Source: Euglena gracilis
Lineage: Eukaryota > Euglenida > Euglenophyceae > Euglenales
Direction: 5' to 3'
DNA length: 64,000 bases
Assembly: GCA_039621445.1 (NCBI GenBank)
Contig: CP154954.1
Span: forward strand, 17,204,589-17,268,588
Shown: piece after piece, positions 33,217 through 42,240 of the stretch
Numbering within the stretch: position 1 is the first letter of the stretch
Layout of the letters: each line of letters starts with the position of its first letter
The notes under the pieces: generated by a model
What the model was told of the DNA's origin: nothing
The model's input: the letters and a program-made list of their open reading frames with translations, nothing else
Database searches by the model: none
Translations under genes and position numbers: made by a program

Positions 33217-33720
33217 CACCCTGGCAATTTTTTTGGTGGCGGAGTCCACATCCCCCTGGGACTCAAAACACCCCATTTCCCAGGAAATCAAGGCCCAATT
33301 AAAGGAAATAAAAATTCTGCTGGACACCTGGGGGGGAAGACCCTTCCCCCAAAATGCATCCAGAGTGTTGCTCTCAGACAGCAGCACGCATGCCTGGGGG
33401 GGGGGCTGGACATCAACACAGGAGAGATTGTGCAGGAATTTTGGAGAAAAAACTCCTTTTTGCACATCAATGTAAAGGAGCTCAGTGCAGCAATCAACAC
33501 TGTGAAAAGTTTGAGCAAACCTGGAGAAACCGTTTCCTTGTCAGTGGACAACCAGGTAATTTACTTTTACCTAACAAAAGGTTGGGGCAGAAAGGACCCC
33601 TTCAACAAAATGCTGAGACCATTTTTCAAGTGTTGCATGGAGCACCAAGTAAACCTCCAAGGCAACTGGGTACCTTAAAAAGACTGCCTAGCAGACCCCC
33701 ATCAGCAGATAGAAAATGGA
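33217..33720 (+). pseudogene. DIRS-like RNase H, continuation after the gypsy insertion
   Basis: Resumes the protein cut at 19,630: WDSKHPISQEIKAQLKEIK, ILLDTWGGRP, then LLSDSSTHAWGG (first catalytic Asp), LHINVKELSAAINTVKSL (Glu) and VSLSVDNQVIYFYLTKG (Asp), with DCLADPHQQ near the end. Frames 33,354-33,740 and 33,430-33,678 must be combined, so it has indels. The order of acidic residues is that of retroelement RNase H. Confidence 0.88.
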
Positions 33721-34150
33721 CAGGGGGTATTATTCTTTAGACCCCAAACTTTTTCAATGGCTCAGCAAGCAATTCACAAATTTCATAAGTCTGGAAACAG
33801 ATTTATTTGCCTCCCAGGCAACAAAAACTGCCCAATTTTGTGGCCAGGTGGCCCCATTGGGAAGCCACAGCAGCAGTAAATAAATGCATTACAATGTCCA
33901 CTGGACAACATGGGGGATCTTTATGCAAACCCCCTCCGGTCAATAATTCAACAATTTCTACCCAGGTTGAAAATGTTTAACCAGACCAAAGTTTTCATGG
34001 TCACCCCCAACTGGGATTCAGCCACACGGTGGCCCAAATTAATAAAAATGAAAGTTCCAGGGACCCCCTGCCTGAAACTCACCCCCACAGGGGCATGTTC
34101 ACCAACTGCAGGGGGGAGCAAATGCCACCCCCCAGGTGGCCCCTGGCTTG
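33721..34150 (+). pseudogene. DIRS-like methyltransferase (Dam-like) domain
   Basis: Motifs in order: SLETDLFASQATKTAQFCGQ (matches the FA[TS] start of Dam-like domains), then in another frame GDLYANPLRSIIQQFLPRLK (33,917 on), where the catalytic NPP has become NPL, and KVFMVTPNWDSATRWPKLIK, the VP/TP-x-W motif. DIRS-group elements are known to carry such a domain between RNase H and recombinase. The loss of the second Pro and the frameshift near 33,885 make it inactive here. Confidence 0.75.
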
Positions 34151-34660
34151 CATGATTTGCTCAGGCAAATTTTGGAGGGGAAACAAATTCAGGTTGAGAC
34201 CATTAACGATTCCCTGGGGAGAAACCCAAGCTTAAAACGTTGTCAGAGTGCTTTTGCACTTCTGTGGGTAATTTTAGAACACAGCCCCCCCCCCCTGAAG
34301 CCACCACAGACCAAGTGGCTGACGCTTTAATTCAATTCTTCCAATTTTCAAAGGCCTGTGGACCTGGTGGCCCCCTCCTAATTTCATTAAAACCCCCCTT
34401 CAGGGCCATCAGTGCAGGCACCATTTCTTCCATCACAAAAGATTTTTTGGCCAAACATGGTGTACCCCCCAGGTGGGGGGGGCCCACTCCACCGGAGGGG
34501 CAGGAGTTGGTTTACTCAAAAAATTGGGACTTTCTGCCCAAGAAGTTTGTGAAATTGGCCCGTGGAAGGGGGTGGAGGCTTTTGCAGCCCACTATCAACG
34601 ACTTGGTGCCCAAGGTGCCCTGGAAAATGCCCTGGCCCCCCTAATTTCAGTGCACAATCT
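34136..34660 (+). pseudogene. DIRS-like tyrosine recombinase
   Basis: Would integrate circular DNA instead of a DDE integrase. Recognisable C-terminal half: ADALIQFFQFSKACGPGGPL, FRAISAGTISSITKDFLAKH, then in another frame AHSTGGAGVGLLKKLGLSAQ (the H-x-x-R box with Arg replaced by Gly) and IGPWKGVEAFAAHYQRLGA, carrying the W and the nucleophilic Tyr. At least two frameshifts and the missing Arg mean it is inactive. The N-terminal core-binding part is in 34,136-34,330. Confidence 0.78.
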
Positions 34661-34664
34661 GTCT

Positions 34665-34745
34665 CGTACTCCCTCGAGGAAAACCGAGAAGGGAGGAAGG
34701 GACACCGAGGCCGAAGCACAAAGACCTTGTGAGCCCGACCCCCTC
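34665..34745 (+). repeat. 3' terminal sequence of the plus-strand DIRS/PAT-like element
   Basis: TCGTACTCCCTCGAGGAAAA, then GAAGGGAGGAAGGGACACCG, then GAAGCACAAAGACCTTGTGA. The same order is found, in element orientation, at the end of the minus-strand element (35,445 down to 35,365). Nothing further downstream was assigned to the element. Confidence 0.7.
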
Positions 34746-35082
34746 TACCCGTAAAAGAAAATTTGTGTTCAAGAGCCCTCGGTCAGAGAGTGGGGGCCAG
34801 GGGGGGGGGAGAGGGGTTTGCGAAAAGTGCTTTTCTTTTTTTAACAAAGCAGTGATTTTTCATCTCTGCATCCTTCGTAGTCTGCAAAAGGTGCTGGCAT
34901 TCACAACTGTGTCACCTTGCCAACCACATGTTTTTATGAAGGGTCTGGAAAACTGGGAGACGTCACTTTTGATGACCCAAAAATGACTTTCAAACTTTTT
35001 CCTCAAAAAAATGGCCATTTCGAAGGAAAAAGCTCCAATTTTGTTTTCAAACAAATATATTCTTGTTTTTTTTGAAAAAAAA
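34746..35082. other. No gene recognised
   Basis: Includes a G-run (34,801-34,809) and A/T-rich sequence. It lies between the end of the plus-strand DIRS-like element and the telomere-like block. Confidence 0.35.
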
Positions 35083-35090
35083 CGTCAACC

Positions 35091-35195
35091 CTGACCCTAA
35101 CCCTAACCCTAACAATAAACCCAAACCCTAACCCAAACCCAATTCACTTTAGGGTTTGGGCCAGGGTTGGGATCAGGGTAAGGGTTAGGTGGGGG
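35091..35195. repeat. Interstitial telomere-like fold-back (CCCTAA ... TTAGGG)
   Basis: Degenerate CCCTAA units (35,091-35,140) face TTTAGGGTTTGGG and AAGGGTTAGG units (35,152-35,190). The two halves are inverted, with CCCTAA on the left, so the strand can fold back. This is the opposite of the order expected from a head-to-head telomere fusion. Confidence 0.75.
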
Positions 35196-35309
35196 TCGTA
35201 GGCGGGGAGAGCAAACAAATATCGTTTTTTGATGGGACCAAGGGACAATAATCCACGTAGCCCAGTCGGATCAGCATAGTCATCCAAATCTGGAAAGGCA
35301 GCAATAAGC

Positions 35310-35545
35310 GGGACCTCCTAACCCAGCGAACAAGAGCAATCCAACCAGCACCGCCGGCGAGCAAGGCATGGCCTCACAAGGTTTTTGTGCTTCGCCCTCG
35401 GTGACCCTTCCTCCCTTTTCGGTTTTCCTTTAGGGAGTACGAAGCTGTTCGAAGCGAACAATCGCACAGCGAACCGCAGCGCATGGCCTCGCAAGGGCAA
35501 AGTGCGGAGCCCGAGGTGTCCGGACCCCCTGCGTGCCAGGAGGGA
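35310..35545 (-). repeat. 3' terminal repeat of the minus-strand element
   Basis: In element orientation: GACACCTCGGGCTCCGCAC, GAGGCCATGCG, a unique insert with TACTCCCTAAAGGAAAACCG and GCGAAGCACAAAAACCTTGT, then GAGGCCATGCC, GCTCGCCGGCGG and GTTAGGAGGTCCCGCTT. The first and last blocks both occur, contiguous, in the 5' repeat at 39,240-39,350. Confidence 0.7.
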
Positions 35546-35905
35546 GGGTGTGTGGGGGGGGAAAACCCCCCAGGTGGCGCGGTCCGGGTGAAAGCTCAAG
35601 CAGCACATTGTGTTTTCATCAGGTCAATGGCAGAAAAATCACGAAAAACTCAGGCGCGAAGCGCCGGAGAGAAAATAATTCACTTCCCTTTTTATTTGAC
35701 TGCAAACCCTACAGAAACCAGTTTTTTTGTGCTGGTCTTTATAGGAGGGCATTGGGGGGGTGTGCCAAACGAAAAAAATGCCGAGTCAACACTGGGTCAC
35801 TCAACAATGTTCCAAAATGCAGAAAAAGGTGCAAGGTGGCAAACAGTGGTCAGATGGATTGTCTTGAGAGAGAATGACAAAGGGACAAAGCGAACGCCCT
35901 TGTTC
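35546..35905 (-). other. Unrecognised block where a recombinase would be expected
   Basis: Lies between the methyltransferase-like remnant and the 3' repeat. It contains the hairpin GGCGCGAAGCGCCGG (35,655-35,669) of the dispersed family. No tyrosine-recombinase motif was found on either strand, so that domain was probably replaced or lost by recombination. Confidence 0.45.
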
Positions 35906-36445
35906 TCAATTCTTTTGTTGTTCTGTTGGCAAAAACATTACAACCCTCCAAAGTCCTTTCATGGTCCTTTTCTCTTGCATTTTCTGGTATCTTGAAATCG
36001 GGTGTCTTTTTTGAACTGCAAGTGGGGGGGTGCCCCCTTGGCTCCTCAAAATTACCCATAAAGCGTGGCAAAGCGCCCACGCAAGGGGCCCCCAGGGAAA
36101 AAAGGGCTGAATTTGATACTTGGCGGCCCAGCGAAAGTCATGGCAAATTGGGCCAATAGGGGGCGGGGGGGCTCCCCCTGCCAACTGGGGAACATGAAGG
36201 CCAAAGGGGGTGACCATCAAACCTGGCAACATGTGGAAACATTTTATGGGAGAAACTTCAAACAAAGGGGGGTTGCAAAAAAGATAAGTTTGTCCAGTCA
36301 GTTGTGTGGACATTGTAACTCCTGGCTCCCAGTGGGGCTCACCTGGCCGCAAATGGGTGGCAGTTTTTTGTTGCCTGGTGAGGCAAAAAGCGGTTTTTAG
36401 GCTGATGTAATTTTGAACTGCTGCCCTAAAAAAAGTGAGTAACAA
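35906..36445 (-). pseudogene. DIRS-like methyltransferase domain remnant
   Basis: The minus-strand frame reads TGQTYLFCNPPLFEVSP, carrying the catalytic-type NPP, and a neighbouring frame reads LPPICGQVSPTGSQELQCP. These line up with the FCGQVAPLGS and YANPL segments of the plus-strand element at 33.8-33.95 kb. Here the NPP motif is intact but the domain is split over frames. The part after LPGLMVTP no longer resembles the family. Confidence 0.6.
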
Positions 36446-37020
36446 TCAACCCCTGTGGGTCCATTTCTGCCACAGTCATTGGCCATATGGGTTTATGGTT
36501 TGTGCAGGTTCCCACTGGGTTTGCCATGTGAAAATAGGGGATGTTAAGGAAAAGGGTCCTTTCTGCCACTTGATTGATGCAGTCTGGCTCTTGTTGTGCT
36601 GTGCTGCTGCAAAATTCTTTGACATGGTGCAAAATGGCCCCTCCAAAATTCTTGCACAATTTTGCCTGTTCGAATGTCCAGCCCCCCCCCAGCATGGGTA
36701 CTGCTGTCTGAGTGCAACTCCCTGGTTGCATTTTTGGGTCTGCCCCCCCAGGTGTCCAGCAGAATTTTTATTTCCTTTAATTGGTCCTTTATTTTTGGGA
36801 AATGGGATGTTTTGAGTCCCAGGGGGCTGTGGAATTTTCCACCAAAAAATTTGCCAGGGCATCTGTAAAGGCCCTTAGAAAGGGCAGGGCCATTAGATTG
36901 CATCTGATTTGGCCCAAAATGGCAGCCAGTTGCCTTTTTGACATGTAATCTTTTTCCACCGTTTTTCCCAGCTCCTTTTTTACTGTTTTTATTTTCTGGG
37001 GGGGCACCTGTAATTTTCCC
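36426..37020 (-). pseudogene. DIRS-like RNase H
   Basis: Begins with VKKELGKTVEKDYMSKRQLA and AILGQIRCNLMALPFLRAFT, runs through LANFLVENSTAPWDSKHPIS (the site interrupted by gypsy in the other element), then IKDQLKEIKILLDTWGGRP and SDSSTHAGGG (first Asp). The continuation changes frame at least twice (36,789-37,007, 36,544-38,043, 36,426-36,731). It serves as the intact reference for the insertion site at 19,630/33,217. Confidence 0.82.
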
Positions 37021-38309
37021 TATTGGAAGTTTAGCTGAAAGCCAAGATGGTTGACGATTTGGGTGGGCTGCAGGGTGGACTTTTTCACATTGATTTTGAA
37101 TCCTGATTTGATTAAATCCCTGACCACTGTGTTCAGGTGATTTTGTAAGATGAGTTGTGTTGGGGCCACCAGTAAAATGTCGTCCAGGTAAATAAATACC
37201 TGGATGCCCCTTTTCCTCCACAGTTTTTCGAATGTCTTCATTACTGACATGAAAATTTGGGGCATTACATTCAGGCCAAAACAGCCTGCCTGGAATTCCC
37301 AGGTCTGCCCCCCCACCTGATGCCTTAAAAATGGCCTTAGGCCTGGACTTACTGGAATATGAAAATAGGCATCCTTCAGGTCTATTTTTGCTGCCCAGTG
37401 GCCTTTTTCCAACACTGGAAAAATGTGCTGGATGTGATCCAGCTTGAAAGGTTTCACTTGGAACCTTTGATTTATTTCCCTGCAATCGCTTATTAATCTC
37501 CATTTTGTCTGCCCCCCCTCTGGTTTTGAAATCAGAAACCAGGGGATCAGGTGCTGGGTGGTTGAATCCCTCACCCTCTTTATGGATCCAGATTTTTCGT
37601 AATCCAGCAGTATTTTTTCTGCTTGGGGTAAGTTCAAATTTGCCCTGATTTTTGGGTGGGTGGATAATTTTGGTGGGCTGACCCAGGGGGGTTGAATGCC
37701 ATCCCTGATGAGTTGACATGTTGTTGGGGGGGCATTTTTTGCCCACCATTTCAAGCTTTTTTGCAGCCTTTGATGGAGGGGGGTGTCTCCCCATTTTTCT
37801 TCCATGGAATTTATTTCCTGGACAAGATGATTTTGGGGGGGCTGGGCTGGAGATGTTGGACATTTTAGGCTTTTTTGCAACCTTTGATGGAGGGGGGTGT
37901 CTCCCCATATTTCCTCCATTGAATTTATGTTCTGGGTAAGATGATTCTGGGGGGGCTGGGCTGGGGGTGTTGGACATTGCACCCCTAGGTCCCCTAGGGC
38001 TTGGGCCCTTGTAAAAGGAAATTTTTTCTGGGGGGATGTGCATGCACTCTCTCCCTGTCTGCTCACCTCTCTGGATGATCTAGTTGTTGGAAGACATACC
38101 ATAGGGCTTAATGCCCCTGTTTGGCCTATCTGGTCTTCTCCATGTTGATGTGGTTGGTTGACATACCATAGGGGGGCCTCTGTGGGTCCCCCCCTTGATT
38201 GATTGATCGGGAATTGAGAAATAAATGTTGGAGGGGTTTCTGCCTCTCCCTCCAAAAGGGCCACTGTGGGTCCCTTTTCCTCCTGGGGCTGGGCCATTGA
38301 AAGGGCCAC
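37020..38309 (-). CDS. DIRS-like reverse transcriptase polyprotein
   Basis: 430 codons without a break. The N-terminal third is Pro/Gln-rich and carries a duplicated unit, NSMEEIWGDTPLHQRLQKSL and NSMEEKWGDTPLHQRLQKSL. The RT follows: HLIPWFLISKPEGGQTKWRL, ISDCREINQRFQ, AAKIDLKDAYFHIPVSPGLR (catalytic Asp), FGLNVMPQIFMSVMKTFEKL, VFIYLDDILLVAP with YLDD at 37,179-37,190, and LQPTQIVNHLGFQL. It overlaps Gag (38,080-38,309) in a different frame, so expression by frameshifting is likely. The ORF stops before RNase H, which lies in another frame. Confidence 0.9.
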   Translation of the reverse strand: MALSMAQPQEEKGPTVALLEGEAETPPTFISQFPINQSRGGPTEAPLWYVNQPHQHGEDQIGQTGALSPMVCLPTTRSSREVSRQGESACTSPQKKFPFTRAQALGDLGVQCPTPPAQPPQNHLTQNINSMEEIWGDTPLHQRLQKSLKCPTSPAQPPQNHLVQEINSMEEKWGDTPLHQRLQKSLKWWAKNAPPTTCQLIRDGIQPPWVSPPKLSTHPKIRANLNLPQAEKILLDYEKSGSIKRVRDSTTQHLIPWFLISKPEGGQTKWRLISDCREINQRFQVKPFKLDHIQHIFPVLEKGHWAAKIDLKDAYFHIPVSPGLRPFLRHQVGGQTWEFQAGCFGLNVMPQIFMSVMKTFEKLWRKRGIQVFIYLDDILLVAPTQLILQNHLNTVVRDLIKSGFKINVKKSTLQPTQIVNHLGFQLNFQ

Positions 38310-39204
38310 TGTGGGTCCCTTTATCCCCTATTGTTGGCAGAGGGCCACTGTGGGTCCCTCGGGGGATTTCTCCAGCAGCATCCTTAGCTTCTTGGTGGCC
38401 ACTGTGGGTCCACCCTGCTGGTTCCTTAGCTTCTTGGTGGCCACTGTGGGTCCACCCTGCTGGTCTCCAAGGTTTCCATGTATAAATTTTTTTCCATAAT
38501 CCATCTTGTGGTCTTCCAGGCCTTGATTTCTTCTTGGCCTCCAACCCCATTGGAAATCTGGGGGGGCTGCTGTGGCCCCCCCTTGTCCCCTTGAGAGGGG
38601 CTGTTGTGATAGATGAATTGGGGGGGTTGGACAGACCTTTTCTGCCCCTTCCTGAGGGGATTTGCTTGTGAAACTGGCCCCCATGGCCCCTGTGGTGTTG
38701 ACCTCCTTGGCCTTGATTCCATCTCCCCATCTTCTGGCCAATTGGTGCCCAGGTTGCTGGGCGCCTTTGGGGGAGATGCCCCTGATGTGTGGGCTTTGAT
38801 TGTCCAATTGTGTAGCATTTTGGGCCCCCATGGCCCAGTCTTTGCCCACGAAGGGCTGGGGCTGGCTTCTGTCTTCTGGGCCTTCTGGCCACAGTGGTCC
38901 AAGGACCGTGGCCGTCACTGGGGGGGGTTTTGGGCTGTGAAATTTCTGGGGTGGGGGGCTGGGTGGGAAGAACGGCCACGGTTTGCCACGTGTTGACCGC
39001 ATCTCCAAGGTCTCCTTCTGCTGCGGCCACTCCTCCAGGACGTCCGTGGCCATATAATTCCAATTTCTTCTCCACTGCATTGCTCATCGAAGTCGAATTT
39101 GACAATTGAATTCTCAATTGATTTTCGTCTGGTTCGTGTTCTTCTCTTCCCAGTTCTTCCTCGTTCGTGAACTCTGTTCCTGTCTTCTGGGTGTCGAAGG
39201 GCAA
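38080..39204 (-). CDS. DIRS-like Gag
   Basis: 375 codons. Acidic N-terminus (EFTNEEELGREEHEPDENQL), a central GHGPWTTVARRPRRQ segment shared with the 17.0-17.6 kb fragment, a basic Gly/His/Gln-rich stretch (GQGGQHHRGHGGQFHKQIP), then tandem units GWTHSGHQEAKEPA / GWTHSGHQEAKDAA and several GTHSGP repeats. Basic Gly-rich and His-containing repeats suggest nucleic-acid binding; no CCHC knuckle is present. It begins shortly inside the 5' terminal repeat. Its last 230 bp overlap the RT frame. Confidence 0.78.
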   Translation of the reverse strand: MPFDTQKTGTEFTNEEELGREEHEPDENQLRIQLSNSTSMSNAVEKKLELYGHGRPGGVAAAEGDLGDAVNTWQTVAVLPTQPPTPEISQPKTPPSDGHGPWTTVARRPRRQKPAPALRGQRLGHGGPKCYTIGQSKPTHQGHLPQRRPATWAPIGQKMGRWNQGQGGQHHRGHGGQFHKQIPSGRGRKGLSNPPNSSITTAPLKGTRGGHSSPPRFPMGLEAKKKSRPGRPQDGLWKKIYTWKPWRPAGWTHSGHQEAKEPAGWTHSGHQEAKDAAGEIPRGTHSGPLPTIGDKGTHSGPFNGPAPGGKGTHSGPFGGRGRNPSNIYFSIPDQSIKGGTHRGPPMVCQPTTSTWRRPDRPNRGIKPYGMSSNN

Positions 39205-39239
39205 GTTAAGAATCAGCCAACTCCGGCGAAAAAAGGCAC

Positions 39240-39350
39240 TAAGCGGGACCTCCTAACCCAGCGCACCAAAACAATCACAACAAACCGCCGGCGAGCGAGG
39301 CATGGCCTCACAATGGCAAAGTGCGGAGCCCGAGGTGTCCACTCCCACCC
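39240..39350 (-). repeat. 5' terminal repeat of the minus-strand element
   Basis: In element orientation: GACACCTCGGGCTCCGCAC, TTGTGAGGCCATGCCTCG, CTCGCCGGCGG, GTTAGGAGGTCCCGCTT. A direct repeat of parts of 35,310-35,545, and similar to 17,690-17,840. Confidence 0.7.
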
Positions 39351-39484
39351 CCACCGCCCCACCCGCGGACTAGTCTCCTGTACCACGCTCCTGGAGCATC
39401 ATCCGGGCCCCGGGTAGGCCCCTTGGAGGCAGGGCCATCGTGGCCCTGTCGGCCTTGGGCATTGCATGACGTGGGGCACTTCTA

Positions 39485-40305
39485 ATCCTAATCCCAATCC
39501 CACACACCCCCCCACACACCCCCCCACACACCCCACACACCCCCCCACACACCCCCCCACACACCCCCCACACTCATGTTGACTGTGCGCAATTGTTCGG
39601 GTGTCATTTTTTTGACTTACTCGGCCTTCGGCCTCGTCGCGCCGCGGCCTTCGGCCGTGGCCCGGGGGGGGGGGGGCCGCCCCCCCAGACCCCCCCAGAA
39701 CCAAAATAACATCATCCCCTTGTGTGTGCAAGGCAAGGGAAAGAAAATCCACTTTCCTCAGATTTGGCACCCCCTCACGCCCCCCCACACACCCCCCACA
39801 CCCCCACACCCCCACACACCCCCCCCCCACATCCCCCCACCCCCCACACCCCCCCCCCCACCCCCCCACACACCCCACACCCCCCCCCCCACACCCCCCC
39901 ACACCCCCCCCACACTCACGTTGACTGTGCGCAATTGTTCGGGTGTCATTTTTTTGACTTACTCGGCCTTCGGCCTCGTCGCGCCGCGGCCTTCGGCCGC
40001 GGCCCGGGGGGGGGGGGGGGCCCCCCGGACCCCCCCAGAACCAAAATACCATCATCCCCTTGTGCGTGCAAGGCAAGGGAAGAAAATCCACTTTCCTCAG
40101 ATTTGGCACCCCCTCACACCCCCCCCGCCCACCCCCCAACCAACCCCCCCCCCCCCCCACACCCTCCCCCCCCACCCCCCCCCCCACACACCCCCACCCC
40201 CCCCCCCCCCACACCCCCCCCACACACCCCCCCACACTACCCCCCCACACATACCCCCCCCACACACCCCCCCCACACATACCCCCCACAGTACCCCACA
40301 TTTAA
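39485..40305 (+). repeat. CCCCCACACA-rich array with a tandemly duplicated 340-bp unit
   Basis: Two consecutive units (starting at 39,571 and 39,913) each hold GTTGACTGTGCGCAATTGTT, CGGCCTTCGGCCTCGTCGCG, a G-run/C-run, CATCATCCCCTTGTG and CAGATTTGGCACCCCCTCAC, separated by (C)n(ACAC) low-complexity DNA. Open frames of up to 300 codons on both strands are artefacts of composition. Confidence 0.85.
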
Positions 40306-40308
40306 GTG

Positions 40309-40332
40309 TGGGGGCTCCACTTTATGCCATAT
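40309..40332 (+). repeat. Isolated terminal-repeat-like segment
   Basis: TGGGGGCTCCACTTTATGCC is nearly the same as the right terminal repeat at 55,461-55,484 (two differences). No partner was found nearby, so it may be the end of a truncated relative of that element. Confidence 0.5.
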
Positions 40333-40485
40333 GTGCAACGATGTTTGACGAAACCAAACGTACACAGGTGGTGGCAAAAATTGCCGTCCGAACACGTGGT
40401 GTTTATCGGACAAGCGTGTTCGTTGGACACAGAGGAGGGGGGAATATTTTAACCGGAACGAGCAAATCAATTCAATGATAATTCA

Positions 40486-40683
40486 ATGTTCATTGGTTCT
40501 GTTGATGAAATGATGGTGCTGATTTTCCCAATTGATGGGGGAAGCCGAAGATGTGAGAGCAACCACAGATCAGCCCCCTTGAAGCTTCGATTGCGACCTG
40601 AAAATGTCGACCCGTGGCCCAAGGTGCGAACCATTTGTGGAGAAGTGGGGGGTTCACGAGGAGCACGACACTGGGTCAGCTCG
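40486..40683 (+). CDS. Possible first exon of an unknown gene
   Basis: ATG at 40,486 opens 66 codons with protein-like content (SVDEMMVLIFPIDGGSRRCE, LRLRPENVDPWPKVRTICGE), ending at a consensus donor, GCTCG|GTAAGT. The frame also continues to 40,827 if not spliced. A minus frame is open over the same interval (40,467-40,844), which weakens the case. No family recognised and no second exon assigned. Confidence 0.33.
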
Positions 40684-40829
40684 GTAAGTGCGGTAGAGGG
40701 GAGGGCACACCTTGCACGGGAAATTGCCAGAAAAAAACTGCACCCAGATTGTCCAGATATCACACCTCGAAACAGAACCACCTCTAAACTCTGGAAAGGA
40801 GATGTCCTGTTCGTGCCTTCTTCATGAGC

Positions 40830-42240
40830 TCTTTTCTCTGTCATCTTTTGGGAGAAACAAAATAGACAAAAACAGAATCATCTACTCTCTTCCAGCATTT
40901 CTTAATTACTGTGAGTGTGACTGCTGGGGACAAGTACGTTGCTGTCCCGACGAAGCGCCCCGAAACAAGACAGTTGGTTGAAATCCTTGGGAGGTTACTT
41001 TGGTAAAGATGTTCGGGGGAAGGTTGGGGGGTGTTTTGTATGCCGGACAATACAATCACTTAGTCACTGGCCAACCCCCCCCAGGGGTTGGGTGACAGAT
41101 TTTTTTCAGAGTGACTGACTGGTTTTTGGCCTCCACCCCCTCCGCCCCCTGGGGGTCAGCAAAAAAAACAACACTGAAGTGGCCAGGCGCAAAAGGCGCC
41201 GGAAAAATCCTCTGGCCTCATTCTCACGTTTGTGGTCAGTCAAATTTCCCTTGGATTCCAGAGTCGCTGACCACCCGGGGGGGGGGGGGGGGTATTGACT
41301 GACTGGTTTTCTGAGGAGAGAAAAAAAATATGAGTAAGTGGTTTTTGGAGGAATGGAAATGACCACTCGGGGGTCGTTGGAAAAATTGGATGTGGAACCC
41401 GCTCTGGAACCCGCTCTTCCTGGGACTTGGGTTAAATTTCTGTCGCGTGAATCATGGAACGTTGACCTGTTTTTCCTGTCCATACCATTGCTTACCCACC
41501 CCACCCACGGGGGGGGGGGTCACTTTCCACTTCCAAAGCCAGTCACCCACTTCACACCCCGGGGGGTTGGACATGCCTGAAGCAATGGCATGGCCCCGTC
41601 CCCAGACTGTACTCTGTTTCTTCAAATCAAGTCTGACGTTTGAAATGATTGGAAAGTAGCATTTCCAAAGCCCCTGACATGGAAAAGACCACTTCGAAAA
41701 TGCACCACAAATGCAAAAAAAAAACCCAACAAGCACGATAGAGGTCTATTCCCGGCCAAATCCTTGAGGCCAGAGAGGCACCAGTTGTGGACGCGACCAT
41801 GAATGTGTCTGTGCCGAACCAGCAAATGACAAAAAACATGCGAGGGGAATGGAATTTGGAATTGATTTGAGCCCCATTTCCCCCCGGAGGCTATCTTTGA
41901 TCTTCCTATTCAAAACATTTCAAAAATTTCCGCACACCCTTTTGGGTAAACCCTCCTCCCAAATAGTACCCTTCTGGGTATTATTTTTTCGCCCGAAGTC
42001 CCGGCCCGAGGGGGGGGTATCATTTGGGTGGAGTGTAATAGCATCCCAAAATTTTCGAAATTTTTCGAAGTCCCGTAGGACCCAAAATAGCACCCAAAAC
42101 CCCCCTTTGGGGTCATTTTTTGTACTTTCTCATGAAATTTTACAATTTTGGAGGCCAGATGATCCACAAAATTGATTTTTTCCCCTAATTTGTTGTCAGA
42201 GATTGAGATTTTTGCCTTCAGGTTAAAATCCGGGTCGTTG
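40830..42240. other. Intergenic, no gene supported
   Basis: Contains the hairpin-like GGCGCAAAAGGCGCC (41,187-41,201), two G-runs and AT-rich sequence. Nothing else recognised. Confidence 0.35.

Larger units (their letters stand above)
17840..34745 (+). mobile_element. DIRS/PAT-like (tyrosine recombinase) retroelement, split by a Ty3/gypsy insertion
   Basis: Order on the plus strand: Gag (from mid-protein), RT, start of RNase H | gypsy insertion 19,631-33,216 | rest of RNase H, Dam-like methyltransferase domain, tyrosine recombinase, 3' terminal sequence. The RT-RNase H-methyltransferase-recombinase order and the absence of a DDE integrase are typical of DIRS-group elements. The break is at the same codon where the related minus-strand element reads through (LRAFTD...), and a 4-bp CACC flanks the insertion. 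All frames carry indels and stops, so the copy is dead. Its 5' end is missing or inverted. Confidence 0.88.
35310..39350 (-). mobile_element. DIRS/PAT-like retroelement, minus strand
   Basis: Read on the minus strand from 39,350: 5' terminal repeat, Gag, RT in an overlapping frame, RNase H, methyltransferase-like remnant, unrecognised block, 3' terminal repeat. Gag and RT frames are long and clean; the later part is broken. The end sequences (39,240-39,350 and 35,310-35,545) are direct copies of one another, with the second one expanded. This resembles the split direct repeats of PAT/Ngaro-type elements more than the inverted repeats of DIRS1. No recombinase domain was found between 36.0 and 35.55 kb. 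Confidence 0.85.

Noticed and set aside
39399-40478. 300-codon ORFs on both strands rich in G/V/W or P/H/T
   Set aside because: Created by the CCCCCACACA array and tandem duplication; no domain.
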